A stretch of DNA of 64,000 nucleotides, taken from NCBI GenBank assembly GCA_930367205.1, contig OV884012.1:60657239-60721238 (forward strand), read 5' to 3'. Source of the stretch: Acanthosoma haemorrhoidale (Eukaryota > Arthropoda > Insecta > Hemiptera > Acanthosomatidae). Positions 1 through 13,195 of the stretch are shown here, one piece after another. Made by a program: the position numbers and the translations under genes. Positions within the stretch are counted from its first letter, which is position 1. The number at the start of each line of letters is the position of its first letter. The notes below the pieces were generated by a model. The model saw nothing but the letters and a program-made list of their open reading frames with translations, did not search any database and was not told the origin of the DNA.

Positions 1-591
1 TTAATTAGGAAGTGTTTACAGATTACATGTTGTTGTTTCTCCGATTTTTAGAACAGGCTAACACAAAGATAAGTAAACATTGTTTGCCCTCTGATAATGG
101 GAACATAAGTAATCGAATAAATCTTATCAACTGATGTTATTAATTAAAATTAATATTCTTTTAAATACATCTTCATACTATTTTACGACTGTGGGTTAGT
201 TGTAAAATAGGATAAGTTATGTGTTTACTATCTAAAGGAGTACCATTCCGATGATATTTTACTTATCTATATCTTATTTCGATGGATGAATGGTATCTTG
301 AGAGAATCATCTTAGTAGTTGGTTTTTAGTACGACATTAATTCTATCACCAGAGTATTTCTGTATTTTATTTTCTGTCTTCTGTTATTTGTTCCATTGAT
401 TAAGGCAGGAGAGTACCATTCAGACGTCATAAAACCCTTTAATAAAATAAGAAAGTAATACATGGGGAAATTGATTTGAAATAATCAAATCATAAATCAG
501 TTGAAAGTCAATAAAAATAAGTAATGAAAAATCAATTAATTGAACACTCACTGGATTCCAGGAAAAACCTGCTGGTTGGAATGGGATACTG
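1..591. other. AT-rich unique sequence, no gene seen
   Basis: Only short chance reading frames occur here, none with protein-like composition or a recognisable motif. The phrase GGAGTACCATTC or a close variant appears twice (about 236-247 and 410-421), too short to define a repeat family. The right edge is the target-site duplication of the element that starts at 600. Confidence 0.6.
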
Positions 592-599
592 ACCATGCG

Positions 600-1810
600 T
601 AGGGCTGCCATCTCTAAAACCTGCTCCCCGGACCGGAAGCGTAAGTTCCCCGGATTTTGGAGCTATCACCCCGGACATTTCAAAACTTTTTTTCATTCAC
701 TTACATCTTGATTAAAATATATTTTACTCCGTACTGGATAGAAGAAAACTTTGATTTGAAGCCTCTTTTGTTGCATGAAATAGTGTGTTTAATCGTTCTT
801 GTGACGACAAGTTATTAATTTTGCTTTATTTTTTAACCTTCTTAGCTTAGGTATTAAATAAAAAATAAACAAACCCAATATTAGTTACTCAGTTAATAAA
901 ATTAAATGAAAACTTGTTTAACTTTTTATTTTTCCATACAATTTACAATATTTAGTTTTAAAACAACTTAAATCTTAAATCAAATTCAGAAATTTATAAT
1001 AACTTATACTAAGGAACAATTTTAACAGCCTTACATTTTGCTTTATATTTCAAGAAAGAAAACACAATTTGTCGTTTTCATCCATAGATCTATGTAACTA
1101 AATTAAATCAATATTTAAATCAAATAAAACTATACTTCTTAATTATTTGGCAACTTTTAAAGTAATAACATTAAAATGTCTTCAAATTTTAAACTTAAAT
1201 TACTACATTATTAATTTGAACTTTTTGGTAACACTTAATGTACCCAAATAAATAAACACTGAAAAAAATACTGTAGTTCTCTATTGAACTAAATTAAATC
1301 AGTCTTTAATTTGTGTTTATTTATGTCAAATAATGATGCTTTTAATGTTTTGGTAATTCTTTATTGCGTTTTCTTTATTGCTAAAAGATTTATAATAATT
1401 TACTTTTGTTCATGTTATTTACCTTGTCTATAATATATCTGCAATAGCGTATAGGGTGATTTCCTATATACTAAGAATCGCCACACACGTCTACACATCT
1501 AATATTTTGCTACGCAGCTAAATAGATCGCTCGCGCTCGCCATTCGCCAGATCACGCCATGCGTCGGTCAAGCGCGCCCCACCCCCGCTCGCCGCTCGCG
1601 TAGTAAAATAGCGTCGGCAGCGCGTGCGGTGAAATACCTAATCCATAGTTTTTATTTACATAAATTATGGGAACGGATCTGATCGAAAACCCGGACTTTT
1701 ATTATAGTCCGGGTTGCACCCGGACTACAATTTAAACCCCGCCCGGACGCTCCCCGGACGTCTTCAAAACTAGGACAAATCCGGGGAAACCCGGACGGAT
1801 GGCAGCCCTA
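600..1810. mobile_element. Non-autonomous hAT-type DNA transposon, 1.2 kb
   Basis: The ends are inverted copies of TAGGGCTGCCATC (13 of 13 bases match). The element is flanked by the same 8 bp, ACCATGCG, at 592-599 and 1811-1818. An 8-bp target duplication with a TAGGG/CAGGG-type terminus is the signature of the hAT superfamily. Subterminal regions carry several CCCCGGA/CCCGGAC motifs near both ends (about 625-680 and 1685-1795), plausible transposase-binding sites. The interior is mostly AT-rich with a GC-rich patch near 1520-1630, and no ORF resembles a transposase, so mobilisation would need an enzyme in trans. Its TIR differs from that of the autonomous hAT at 17245, so the two belong to different families. 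The perfect target duplication and TIRs suggest a fairly recent insertion. Confidence 0.9.
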
Positions 1811-1818
1811 ACCATGCG

Positions 1819-3469
1819 ACCTCTTATGTATGGAACATTTTCCTTGAACTGATTGCATCTTCAGTATTTTGCCGAGCTTTAAGTGCGAGACATTACTTTA
1901 TTTATTATTATTATTTTGACGGTATGTTACCTTTGTGTAGCCAACATCTCTAGACATATTTTGTTTTTTTCATTTTTTATCTCAGAAAATAAAATTGTGG
2001 TGACTAGAATGTATTCCATTTGTTCCTAAAACAACAAATAAAATGATAAAAAATGTAGCTGTGGTCAAATAGTTATTTTTTTTATAGCTTCATAGCACAC
2101 ACTTCAAACATAATTATTGACCGTTTATTTCACGTTCACTTATTTAAATTATATTTATATTTATTAAAGACGAAAACATACCAGCATACTGCATTTATAA
2201 TAAATTTAAATAAGCATTATAAAGAGAAAAATAAAAATAAATAAATTCTATAAACACAAAAAAAGTTAAACCAATAAAAAAATTAGACGAAATTAATATT
2301 TAAAAAAAAAAGTTGTAAATAAGAGATAGTATTCTTGAATGATTACCACTAGTGCCAGTACCAAAGCACCATTTCCGTCTCTCTGCTCTGCAGCTCATCA
2401 AACATATGCTCTCACGAAAAGTCTTGTCTGTATTTAAACAGTAAGGTCCCCTCTATTTGCTGGCCAAGTATTTTGTTTTATTTAATTAGTTAGCGGTGTT
2501 CCTTTACCTTAATCTGCAATTAAACCGTCTATTCTAAGGTAATTTATTTATCAGCGTTCTTTGACTATTCAATTGTGAATATAACTTCGTTTGTTAAGCC
2601 CGCACGATATTCGAAAAACTATTGTCCTTTTGTCGATGGATGGCGACTACAGCTAACCTAAATTTCAAGCGTACGAACTAGTTCATTTTTAATTCTTCAA
2701 TATGTACTTTATAACAACAGTTCGCGGGATCGCATGGCATAATTTCGGCTGGGCTTCCGCCCCTGTTGTGTTTGCGTCTGTGTTCTCAACAACAGGGAAA
2801 TGCTGTGTCCGTTCAACAGTAGATGAGACATGCATTTTCCTTATCCTATTGTACTCTTTCGCGGTAACTGGTACAGGTTATGTCAACCATTACAAACGCA
2901 TTTATTTCACCCTTATACAATATTTAACCGTAAATATATCGTTTATTTGTATATTAGAAATGTGAATGATAATTAGTTTGTGAGGGTCCATTTCAAGCAT
3001 GGATGGATTTTATACTTAGCATTAAAATGTCACAACCGTTGAACATTACACCATAGTTGTCGATTCTTATAGCGGCCACCCTTCCTTTCCGTGCTGACCT
3101 CCGAGGTTTCGCAAGAGTACGGTACTCCGCCGAGAGCGCAATAAGTCAAGACGACCGATTCGGAATGCGTCGTTGTCGAGATTTATGGGACGTCTTCTTC
3201 CAAGTGGTTAGCATTTCTCGCCGCTGTCGCATTATGTCGTCTTATCGCAATGGTTCGTGCGGCGATAAATAAACTGTAGATTCTTTTGTTAAATTTGTTA
3301 TCAGCCAGAGATTTGTGAAAAACCTGTTCAAACTACGGCACATAAGTTGTTCAGGACTGATTTGCTTACTTTGGATTTTTTTTTACTCTGGTAATATTAT
3401 TGAGCGCTCCATCTGCAACTAAAGCATCATTAACTTACAATGGTTAAATGGTTTGTACCTAATGGTTTT
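1819..3469. other. Unique AT-rich sequence, no gene seen
   Basis: No repeat copy, TIR or convincing ORF was found. Two small forward frames (2702-2965 and 3057-3272) lie in slightly GC-richer DNA but have no recognisable domain, and I treat them as chance. Confidence 0.5.
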
Positions 3470-3642
3470 GTCCTTCTCATGCGAGGGAGGTGAGAACGAT
3501 ATGGATTTGGGAGGTCTCTAGGCTGTGTGTGAATGAGCGAGTGAATGAAAAAATGTAAATATGGAATGAATGGAAACATTGATCACAGTTACTTATTGCC
3601 CAATAAAAGGCAGATTGTAATTTTATCGCAATAAAGGTTTTC
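3470..3642 (+). repeat. Family A retroposon tail, copy A1
   Basis: It shares an ordered set of blocks with the other A copies: GCGAGGGAGGTGA near the start, a GGATTTGGGAGGTCTCT block, GAATGAGCGAGTGAATGA, TTACTTATTGCCCAATAA, GCAGATTGTAATTTTAT, then an AATAAA signal near the 3' end. No poly(A) tail remains. A shorter, more diverged A-like stretch follows at about 3688-3765 (AGCGTGGGGGATCTCCCAA and GGAGGGTGACAA), which may be a second fragment. The family looks like a LINE or SINE 3' end; I do not recognise the parent. Confidence 0.8.
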
Positions 3643-3770
3643 GAATATTATTAAGCACCATATTCTAATTAGCGGCAATGTCCTGCTGGAGTAGCGTGGG
3701 GGATCTCCCAAACAAAGCCTTGCCTCCTTCTATATAGTCAGGAGGGTGACAATGCCCCTGATGAATCGGG

Positions 3771-6700
3771 TGATCCCAGGGTTATATATGTATACGCCTA
3801 ACCTGAAGCAGCGAACACGGTATTATGTAATCGTTACCTTTTTACAAATTGGGATCATTTTTAGTGTTGTTTACATATCAATGTACAAATATGCTTTTTG
3901 TATGCTTCCATTTTTGAAGAAAATAGTTATTTTTATGTTTTAACAGCGTCCGAACGTTTTTAAAAAAGAAACATTATAATAATGTTGTAATCAACAGACT
4001 CGGCGTCGACATTTTTGCGCTTAATCAGAGAAAAAAGAAAACGTGTCTTTAATTTAAAATGGCCGGTGGCCTCAAAATAATACATGCCTCCTCGTGGTGA
4101 AATCTTGCGATACTTTTCATAGAAAAACAACTAACTGATGTTTTAAATTTTGACAATTTCATTCAAGAGTTTTCTAATAAAAAAAGAATGATATATAAAC
4201 ACGATTATATTTTCTCGTTATGTATGTATAGAGTCAGCTTAAACAAAAAATATTAGTTTTTTTTATGATCAATAATTGTTAATAACCACTCTTGATTTTT
4301 ATTAACTTATAAAGGGTGGCAATAGCTCATGTTACGGCTCTGTAACTAATATAATCAGTATCATATATAAATCATCATATATGATATATCAATATGAATT
4401 CTAAAACAATGTACCAATTTAAGCGAACGAACAGCTGATGTGATAGGATTAGGCCTCCTGTCCATGAGTCCAATTACGAAGGAAATTATTCTGAAATAGC
4501 ATTTGTGGCTCCGCGGAACCAGTGTAATGGCTGCTGCTTTATGAAATACCCTGACAGTCCGAGCTATCTCCCGTATTTCAGATCAGGTTTCATCGGATCA
4601 GTCCGTGTGATGGGACTTGTCAGTTACACATGTTAGGGCATAAACAAGCTTGCCCCTGTGTTCCCGATAGCACGATCCAATTGATGCTTAATCGAGTCTA
4701 GTCACTCAGTTGTACTTCGTATCACCGCCGCGGAATGATAAACCATATTTTAGTGGTTTGGCCAACGAACTAACTACAATATGAAGTCAGGTTATGGTTT
4801 ATTTGTCAAAACCGTTGACAAGCCATGCAGCAATCAAATATGTATGTGCGTATACAATGTATATTCATTCGACCTCAATTCGTCGAAAGCTTCAGGTAGT
4901 AGTAGTGACTACCCATGAATAACTAACTCTAAAAATACACACGTCCGTTAACGCAAAAACTTTCGTTTGATTGATAGCTTCAATATCTAAAATGTGTTTT
5001 CTCTTCACGAATTATACTATGAATGTATTTGCGAATTATTAATGTATCCATTGTTACTTTTCGGCGGAACTACTGATTTTTCAAATTCTTTAAAATCAGT
5101 TATATATTGAACCATCATGTACGTGTTATAGAAGTAATTTCGCAATATAAAATTATCAATCTTCGCAATAACAACTTAGACAACGTAAATTGAGTGGCTT
5201 ACAAAATATGCAGATCTGATGCAATATCCTACCTGTAGCAATTATGGGGATATAGGATATTTAGGAGTTGGAAATTTATGGATAAACAAGGAAACCCAGA
5301 GGCTGCTGATGCCTGTAACCACTTTCATAAAATTCGTTTTGATTCCATTATATCATTGCAATATATGTGACTGTGGCCTAAACAGCCTGCTATGAAAAAC
5401 AATTGCGCTGTATCACAGAATATAGTTGTTCGTTCCGGTCGTTGAAAGGTTGTAAAAGAGACTTCCGTGGTTCGTATCGATAATTTTCAGTGACCAATTT
5501 CAATATTCTTATACCAAAATTAAAACTTTAAATCCATTAAATGTAAAAACATTTTATTAAAATTGTCTCCAAAACTAACTATAAATACCTTAAATCACAC
5601 ATCTAGTTAAAATAAATCTCTGAAAACAATAGAGTGACTCACAAAAGTTTAAGAGTTTCCTACTTGAGACCCCTAAGTTCCGGAGTGTACAGAATGATTT
5701 ATGTGTTTCATTGATCAGGTTCTATTAACACTGGAGTTTAATAAAATTACTCATTTCAGCTTGAAAAGTATAATTTTAGAATCTCATAATTTCGACATTA
5801 CGAAAGGGGAGAACCGTGGCAGATGGCCCAGCCCTACATCTGATGAGTTCTATTCATCCATCTGGTAGGCTCTCCTCGACCTAATCAAGTCAGAAATCAT
5901 TATCCACTCAAGAGAGTACCGCTCTCGATTACTCTATGTGTAATACATCTTAACCTAGAGCAAACCATCGGAATAGGATAAGGCTTTCGCATTCTCTCTA
6001 ATCAGCATAACTATAGACCTCACCGTCCCTTTGTTACTGGTGCATCATCAGTATCGTGCCAGTATTGTTTAATTTTTAGTCTACCATATGAACATTTTAC
6101 GATGACAAAAAGTCTTGAATTTCATTTAATTATTTATAAATATTGCTTCAAGAGCCCTATTAATGCACGACTAAATTTTTATTGCCGAAGATTTTTTACA
6201 GTATGCCTACTTTTTATTTTTTACCAATTATCTCAACAATTGGGATTATATCTCACTACTTATCACTAATAATTTATTTATATTCATAACTAGTATCGTT
6301 ATGCACTGGTTTACAGTGTGTTGACGTCTGACTTAGATACAGCTTGGTTGTAGGGAGCCAAAATATGTTTCCGTGTATTTATTCAGTCGAGGTGATGCCC
6401 ATAACGAGGAAAGGCCCAGCAAAAATGACACACCTCTGCAGGATTCGTTAGCGAGCATGACATGGAAAGGTTAAAGCTTTCGACATGAAGCAGTGATATA
6501 TATATTTTTTAAAGAGTATTTCGCTACATGTATCCGCGCAAGAACGAATTCCTAGGTTTTGTAAATTGTGAATGTACTGTGTTAAAAATAAAATGTCTGC
6601 CCTAAACTGTACATAGATTTGGAGGTGTTGAAAAGTGATTAGGATCCTAGCGTTAGGATTTGAGGAAAAATAATGACAAAATTGTGTAACATATCGTTAC

Positions 6701-6781
6701 CAAAATGCTATTTATCCATCCATGTTAAAGTTTCCTACTGTGGAGATATCACAATAAGTAATTATTAATAGATATAACTCA
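3771..6781. other. Unique sequence, no gene seen
   Basis: A more mixed-composition stretch lies at about 4440-4740, and the remainder is AT-rich. I see no TIR pair, retroposon tail or protein motif in this interval. Confidence 0.5.
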
Positions 6782-7449
6782 CTACTTTAAATTATTAGCT
6801 GTGAACCACTGCAGAAATTTTTTATAATTATTAGTGAAAGCGAAAAATAGTGCCAAAGCAGAGATTAGTATACTTTTTAATTTCCGCTCAGTAGCCCTCA
6901 AATTAAGACAAAAATTTAGTGCTTTCACAGAAACAAAATCCGTAGTATTAGTTTTATTTATATGTGGTATGATTTCACTAATATTGTAAAGTAAGGGAAA
7001 CAAAATAATTGTAATTACATTTCTAGGTTTTCCTGTTGGTTCTCTATTACAATCATTCTGATCTGACTGCACATCAAGTTGTACGATAAATGCTGTTCAG
7101 TGTACAAATTGTACTTATCGACATCCATATCCGCTGACAACCGATATTGAATAGTGATATCGATAATTGCTTGAACTATTGATAGTTCTCTTTTTGTCTC
7201 GATTTCATTCCTAAGACTGTCCCTATGAAGCCTTTTCACTGTGAAATCCATATTTGTAACTAAACCATAATGACCAGAGACATTAGACGTTTCGTTCAAA
7301 TTAACACCTATAAAAAAAACATTCCTGCCAAATGAGATCGGTGGAATTTTTGCACGAGGGATAATAGTGGGGATTTGAATGATAAATGTAATAAGTACTT
7401 TGTGCGGTAGTAAACTGAACACTGCTGCGAACACATCAAGGCTCAACAT
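6782..7449 (-). other. Two overlapping unassigned reading frames, probably chance
   Basis: A 144-codon frame (7015-7449) overlaps a 96-codon frame (6782-7072) that continues in another phase. Together they would span about 220 codons if a frameshift joined them. The 144-codon frame is among the longest in the window after the transposase and the minisatellite frames. In DNA this AT-rich, one such frame per 64 kb is expected by chance. I recognise no domain, signal peptide or conserved motif. It could be a decayed ORF, but nothing here establishes that. Confidence 0.15.
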
Positions 7450-8034
7450 CTGACTAGACCGTGGTCTTTAGTCCCGTCTGAACTTGTGCTCTCCAGTGCA
7501 GGAAAAATCATTACCCAACAACGGAGAAATCTGTGCCCATAGAAACAAGAAACGTTCGTTTTTTTCGTCACTCATATTTGGCTAAAAGAAAATAGTAGGT
7601 AGACAGTTATTTTTAATCAAAGTTTAACAATAATTATTACTAGGTATTTACCAGCTCGAAACTCATTTTTCTTCATTCAGCTTGCAAGTTCAATATTTTA
7701 TAGAATTAAAACGATTGAATTGCTGTTGAGTCTCAATATTCTGTTTATTTTAACTATCGCGTCCAGAATTATACTTAAATGTGTTTTCAGCATTTTGTCA
7801 AAAAACCACTAAGGTCATTCTCTATATTTAACTACAAATACTTTCGTGTGCTTTTATAAAGCATTATTCTGCCCCTTAAAACATTTTGGGAATATTATCG
7901 ATGTTGACCTCACTGAAAGGAATCAATTACCGAAGAAACGGTAAAGAATGGACTGGTAAAAGGTCTAAACGTACTACCTATCCTCGGTAATACATCTGTT
8001 TTGGGCTATATATTCTAGGAACGGTTGTTGTTCT

Positions 8035-8364
8035 GTTAGTTTTGGAACCGTTCCAGCGGCTGGAGCATTGGAGGAAGTACGTTCCTCCTCCCCGGACCTG
8101 CTAGCTCTTCGACCCTGGGCCCACGCACTGTGTAGGGGATCCTGTATGCAAAAGCGGCCGAGCCCTCATTTCTCTTCTGTTGCTTTTCCATTTGTTCCCC
8201 CACAGACGTGTAACAGTTTTCCTTCTTCTATTTTAGAATCAGAAGGACTCCGTCCTCTTTATCTTGTTTCGTCTTCGACGTTTCGGAGTTTCTGGTGCTC
8301 GCTGATCCTTGTCCAGTACCCTAGCCCAAAGGGAATGCTTTATTTTTATTCAGTTTTTTCTTAA
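8035..8364. other. GC-richer island without repeats
   Basis: This block is clearly more complex in composition than its AT-rich neighbours. An open frame (8068-8364, plus) crosses it but has no recognisable domain. It also contains a pyrimidine-rich stretch followed by CCCCCACAG, which resembles a splice acceptor but has no identifiable exon after it. It may be conserved regulatory DNA or an unrecognised exon; no evidence decides between them. Confidence 0.25.
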
Positions 8365-8877
8365 AGTACTAAACGTATGGGAAGATATATAGGCTTGTTT
8401 GGATAACTTAGAAGATTTCGCGCGGATAAGATCAGAATGATTAAAATATAAAGATTAAAAGTTACGATGTTTTCTCCGTGGTTAAGGACACATCCAAGAC
8501 GGTAAAGGTGAGAGATATTGCAGAAAATAAAGAGTTGAGGGCCAGCGAAAGAAATCACGTATTCAATACGTTTCAACTCTTTTTCATTACGTTGCTATTA
8601 AACTATTGGATCCCATAGAAGATCAACTTCTTGTCAACCTTGTGCCGTGATAAAGGTTATGTTGACATATCAAGATAACCTCCATTCAGACGTTCAATAT
8701 CTACTTTCAACCCAGCACGTTGCCAGTATGGTTAACAACGACATTGATCATTCGTGCGCCCCATTGAAACCCGCGGTGATGTAAAAACTAAAATGATGTA
8801 TTTTTAATTAAAAACTCTATTTATTTATTTCCTCCAGTGTTTGAAAAAATACAATTTGGATAATAATCGAAGTTATT

Positions 8878-9099
8878 ATATATCTGTACCTCGGAGGGAT
8901 ACAACACTTAAGGTATTAACGGGTGATCTTCAAAAATGTTTGCCGTCACCCCTTATAACAAATTGCATAAGCTTTTACAAGAGAAAACTTTGGACGTTGA
9001 ATTACACCCTTTTTGATTCTTCTGATTCGTCAGTCCATTGTATTATGTGGGACGAATCCAAAGGAGCTCGTGTTGTATCCCTCCGAGGTACAGATATAT
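8878..9099. mobile_element. Small MITE-like element with 30-bp perfect inverted repeats
   Basis: Bases 8878-8907 and 9070-9099 are perfect reverse complements (30 of 30). Each arm contains the core CTGTACCTCGGAGGGATACA. The 162-bp interior has no reading frame of note. This is the form of a miniature inverted-repeat transposon or a palindromic insertion. I could not find an unambiguous target duplication; a TA dinucleotide is possible because both edges are TATA-rich. The superfamily is not assigned. Confidence 0.7.
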
Positions 9100-10247
9100 G
9101 CCTAACATTGCAATAGTTTCCTAGCTCTTGCTGGTCAGAGGTTGACCAGTAGTGAAAAAATACGCTTTCCGAACTGTTCCCAATAGAAATAAAACGTTTT
9201 TCATATCCCGCGTCAGATATGAACATGTTCTTATACGACTCGCGTTGCGCACATCGCTCCATGCCATGCATGCACTGAGCAAATATCAGTTTGTTTTGTT
9301 AATGTAACTCCGTCACTGCGGCTAAATCCTCTTAGGTCCAGATATCCAAACATTTACAAAGCACTCTTCTAAATAATAATAATAATACTGCATAATTACA
9401 TTCCATGTGACTTCGAAATTCCACAGTCTAAATAACTCATCTTAGGATCTATAAAATTTCTGATCGATAGACTCATTTTATGGCCAACCGACAAAACACG
9501 ATTGCTTAGAACATTTTTGAAAGATCGTGCTTGGCATAAACCCTTTACTGGTATAACTTAAATAGTAATATTTATCTTTTGCGTGTTTTCTTTACTGAGA
9601 TACATTTTATAGAAAGATTACTTGTCATTTTAAGTGAGATGAAAAGCTTCATCAGAAACTAAACTCATATTTAAAATTACATATCTATAATGTTTCTAAA
9701 TAATGTTCGTAATAAATGTTCCTCTGTTCCAGGTGAGAATTGGCCCTTAACTATAACGTATCTCTAATGTATAGTAAGTAAAACTTATCACTATTTATAA
9801 TTTTGTAAAAACCTAATGAGAAAATATGGTAGGAAATAGCGCTTGATATCTCCTTTGCAAGCGGTTTTTTATTGCAACAATAAATGTATGTACAGGTGTA
9901 ATAGTGTAACTAAGTTTGGAGTTGGCGGGAACTGCTGAGGAGTAAACATAGTCTATATTCGATTAGTTGGTGGATTATGGGTGGGGCCCGGGTGCCTCAA
10001 AGTGGGGAGAAACGGCGAGCACGAGTGATCACACACCGGTACCCATATGTTTATTATAGGCAAATTAGCTGTACCTACCTTGAAGGTCCGAGTAAAGTAG
10101 TCTTGTGGATTTTATTCTGGTAAAGGTACTGTTTAAGAGAAAGGCTTGGTCAACAAACATCGTAAAATCGATTCGGTTATGAGAGCACTTATAAGAGTAA
10201 AAAATTGAAATATCATCTCCAGGGTTTCTTTATTTGGTTTTATGTTT
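9100..10247. other. Unique sequence, no gene seen
   Basis: Mostly AT-rich, with a short AAT microsatellite near 9372-9385 and a small GC-richer patch at about 9970-10050. No gene or mobile element could be supported. Confidence 0.5.
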
Positions 10248-10410
10248 TAAGCATCCCGAGTCTCTCTAAATATTATTTTATTAACAAAACATCTACAATC
10301 GACATTTCGCCTCTTCTGGTGATGCCCGGATCAGAACTATAATACAAAAAATAATGCCTGAAAAGGCGAAACATTGATTATAGATTATTTTTTTTATTAA
10401 AAAGATTATT
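10248..10410. repeat. Module F pair in inverted orientation
   Basis: Bases 10292-10319 (read on minus) and 10357-10384 (plus) form an imperfect 28-base inverted repeat with 22 matches and a 37-base spacer. Each arm contains GGCGAAAY followed by an ATTRTAGAT-like block. On the outer side of each arm lies an AT-rich stretch; on the minus strand this includes an AATAAA signal. In the plus copy the arm begins GCC TGAAAA GGC GAAAC, a short stem followed by GAAA. The same module recurs elsewhere in the window (34319-34402, 56153-56235, 47841-47907). Confidence 0.5.
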
Positions 10411-12899
10411 AGTAGATACTGAAGTTTACTGTTCAAAATATAAAAATACTAGTAAATGTCTCTTTTAGAGTACTATTACTATGGGAAATAATTTCATATT
10501 TTTGTTTGTAATGCATTTTTTTTTATTGATATTCTAATTGGAATCTCATGCCGTTTTAAACTGAATACGAGGAAATATGTTGAATTGGAATTTCCCATTT
10601 TCGTGTTAAGGCAATCATTGATTTGAGGCAAAACAAGTAAAACATCCCTTGAGACATAAAAGACCGAAACAAAATACCCGATCTGGTTGAGAGTAGTTCC
10701 CATGCAGCCGACAAGCACAACATACGTATGTAGCACCGTTCCCCTTTAAGGACGGATCATAGGAGCTAGTTGAGAATTCTGCCGTACAAGTGAGTTCATG
10801 CTCAGCTTACCATGCCCCGTACCTACGTGATGAACATAAATAAACAAGACGAGTAGTTCGTCTCTTTTAAGGACACCACCATCGAATATGTTGAGGGTCT
10901 TCTGGCTTCGTCTTTCCTTTCCTTTTTTTATTTGTAACCATTCAACATATTTTCATTTATATATTCAGCTTGTTTGCAAGGTTCAGGCCGTTTATACAAA
11001 TGGTATCTAGCGGAAATAAAATTGTTCATTGCTTACTTAGTTAAATTTGTACATCTTTCAATTTTCTAAAAGCTAATTTGCCGTGATGGTAATAAAGTCA
11101 GTAATACGCAGTGGGTACTTGAAAGAAGTTAATAGGGCAAGATTATATCGAAAAAGTTGTCAGAGGAAATTTATAAACTGGTGAGAAGCAGAAAGTGAGT
11201 GGGTGAAGAATGGGGAGGAAGAAGATGACCAAGTAATTGGAAGAAGGAGACAGTAGATGACGTGGCCAAGGTCTTTTTAGTCGGCGGATAGGGTTAAGTG
11301 GTGTATGGGGAAGGAATATAGGATAAAAGATGGAATTATGGTGACTAAAAGTAGCAGTGCGGAAATCCTTGTAACTATTTTTGATTACGGAGTGAAAAAT
11401 AAGATGCGTAGTTCAGGATAGAGTGTATAATTAGAAGCAGAATGGTCCATTGGTGATTTTCAATATGGGAAGGTTTGGTTGGCCCCCACAGTTCTATTCC
11501 GTATGGCTTGTTTGGTATACTTTCTGTTAAGTGTGTAATGGGAGCTCCGATCTTGTCGTTTTGTCGAAATGTGTTTTTTTTCGATTGAATCTTCTATTCA
11601 TTTCCTTTTGGGACTCCAGTAGATTGTTGGAGGACTGAAGATGTGAAAAAAGTGATTAAACAAAAATAATTATTTGAGGTAGCGAAATAGTTTATAATAA
11701 CGACAGCCCTTCATTCCAAAAATTAATAACTCATTAAGTAGTATAACATGCTAACATTTTTTTTTTAATTTTTATTTTGAAATGGTGTCTTGGGATGTGA
11801 AAATGATTCAAGTAAGATAACATAAGATGCACTTTCTTCATACCAATTAATTACGAAGATTCCGTATTAACCCGAAATTCCACAAAGCTAATAAGCCGTC
11901 GAGATCTTTAATGTGATACACTAGTCAAAAATATATGTCTTTATTTATTACAGAGTAATTAATTAATTTCACTTTTCATGTTATATGGTGGTAGCTAAAT
12001 TTTGTAAACTTCCCACTGTCATGGGGGGACTTGTGTGAACAATTTCATGTCTCTAGATTATAGAGATTACCCACAAAGACCAGGCAAACAGACACGCACA
12101 CAGGCAACAAGCGTTTCTAATCTTGAAATTATCAAATGAATCTTTTAAATGAGGAATAAAAAATGAATATTAGAATTGAAACTACCGGAAACCTAAGGAT
12201 GTAATCCCCATCTCTTTTAGAGCACAAATGGTTTGATGGTTATAGTTACTTAGATGGCAGATTACAATACTAAGCGGAGAAAACAAATATGTAATTATTT
12301 GTAAACTCGTATCCTAAACCATTCCCACTAACCATACTATTACAAATTGTGTGATAATAAACTTTATCGATTAAACCGGACTGTGTTGTGGGCAGATTGA
12401 ATAACTTAAGCTGTTAACTTCAGGTAAGTTGGGTCATCCTATAAGCAGAGCAAATGAAGCTGATTAAACTGGATTGGTGGTCGTTAGTTCATCCCGAAGG
12501 AGGACTTGGAGGAATAGCCACCTAAACCAATCCGCTACCCGCAGCCGATTAGTTTGACTGGAACTGTTCCGAAATGCTTCTACGAGTGCTATTATTAACT
12601 AGTGCTTGGGAAAGTTCTCCGGCTGAATAGGTAAAGTTTTCACTTAAACGGTTACTCCAGTTCCACCTCCAGTTTTCCACCCGTTCCGCGAGTCTTGTAA
12701 GATGTAAAGGATATCTTTAAATGGTCAGAATTCATCAAACTTGGGGGCACCTCTTTTGTGGCCTTTCAAAGACACTACTAATGTCAAAACTTCAATAAAA
12801 CACTAGGTTTCATTGTTCAGACAGAATTAAGGTTACGTTGAGAATACTTGCCGCTTTGCTTCATAACTGACTTTTAATGAAATATTCTGAATGTTCTAA
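10411..12899. other. Unique sequence, no gene seen
   Basis: A purine-rich stretch at about 11150-11370 and a mixed-composition stretch at about 12410-12720 stand out slightly. Neither has a coding motif or repeat match within the window. Confidence 0.5.
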
Positions 12900-12949
12900 T
12901 GAGAGTAAGAGGTAGATCAACCCTTCGGACGGAGATCTGGTTGAACCAT

Positions 12950-13195
12950 ATTCTCACTTGAATGGGGGGAAAAAAAGGATTTCTTTTTTAATTTATTTAT
13001 TTAGTTGCAATGGACATTTGTTTTCCGTCCTGGACTGGAGGCTGATCCCTGGTCCTAGACTAGACGAGCGTTGCGGTTGGGTGCCCGCGCGCTCGCCCAG
13101 AAACCGCTCTTCACACACTCCGCCACGCTCCATCCACCACACGTTTCGGTACCCTATGCATTGTATGCACCAGGGACACACCCCTAGTTAATACA
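12950..13195 (-). repeat. Possible retroposon tail on the minus strand
   Basis: Read on the minus strand, GC-rich sequence (13030-13190) gives way to AACTAAATAAATAAATTAAA and an A-rich run ending near 12960. That order of unique block, AATAAA-like signal and A-rich tail is typical of a retroposed 3' end. I found no second copy in the window and no target duplication, so it could equally be an ordinary composition shift. Confidence 0.3.
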
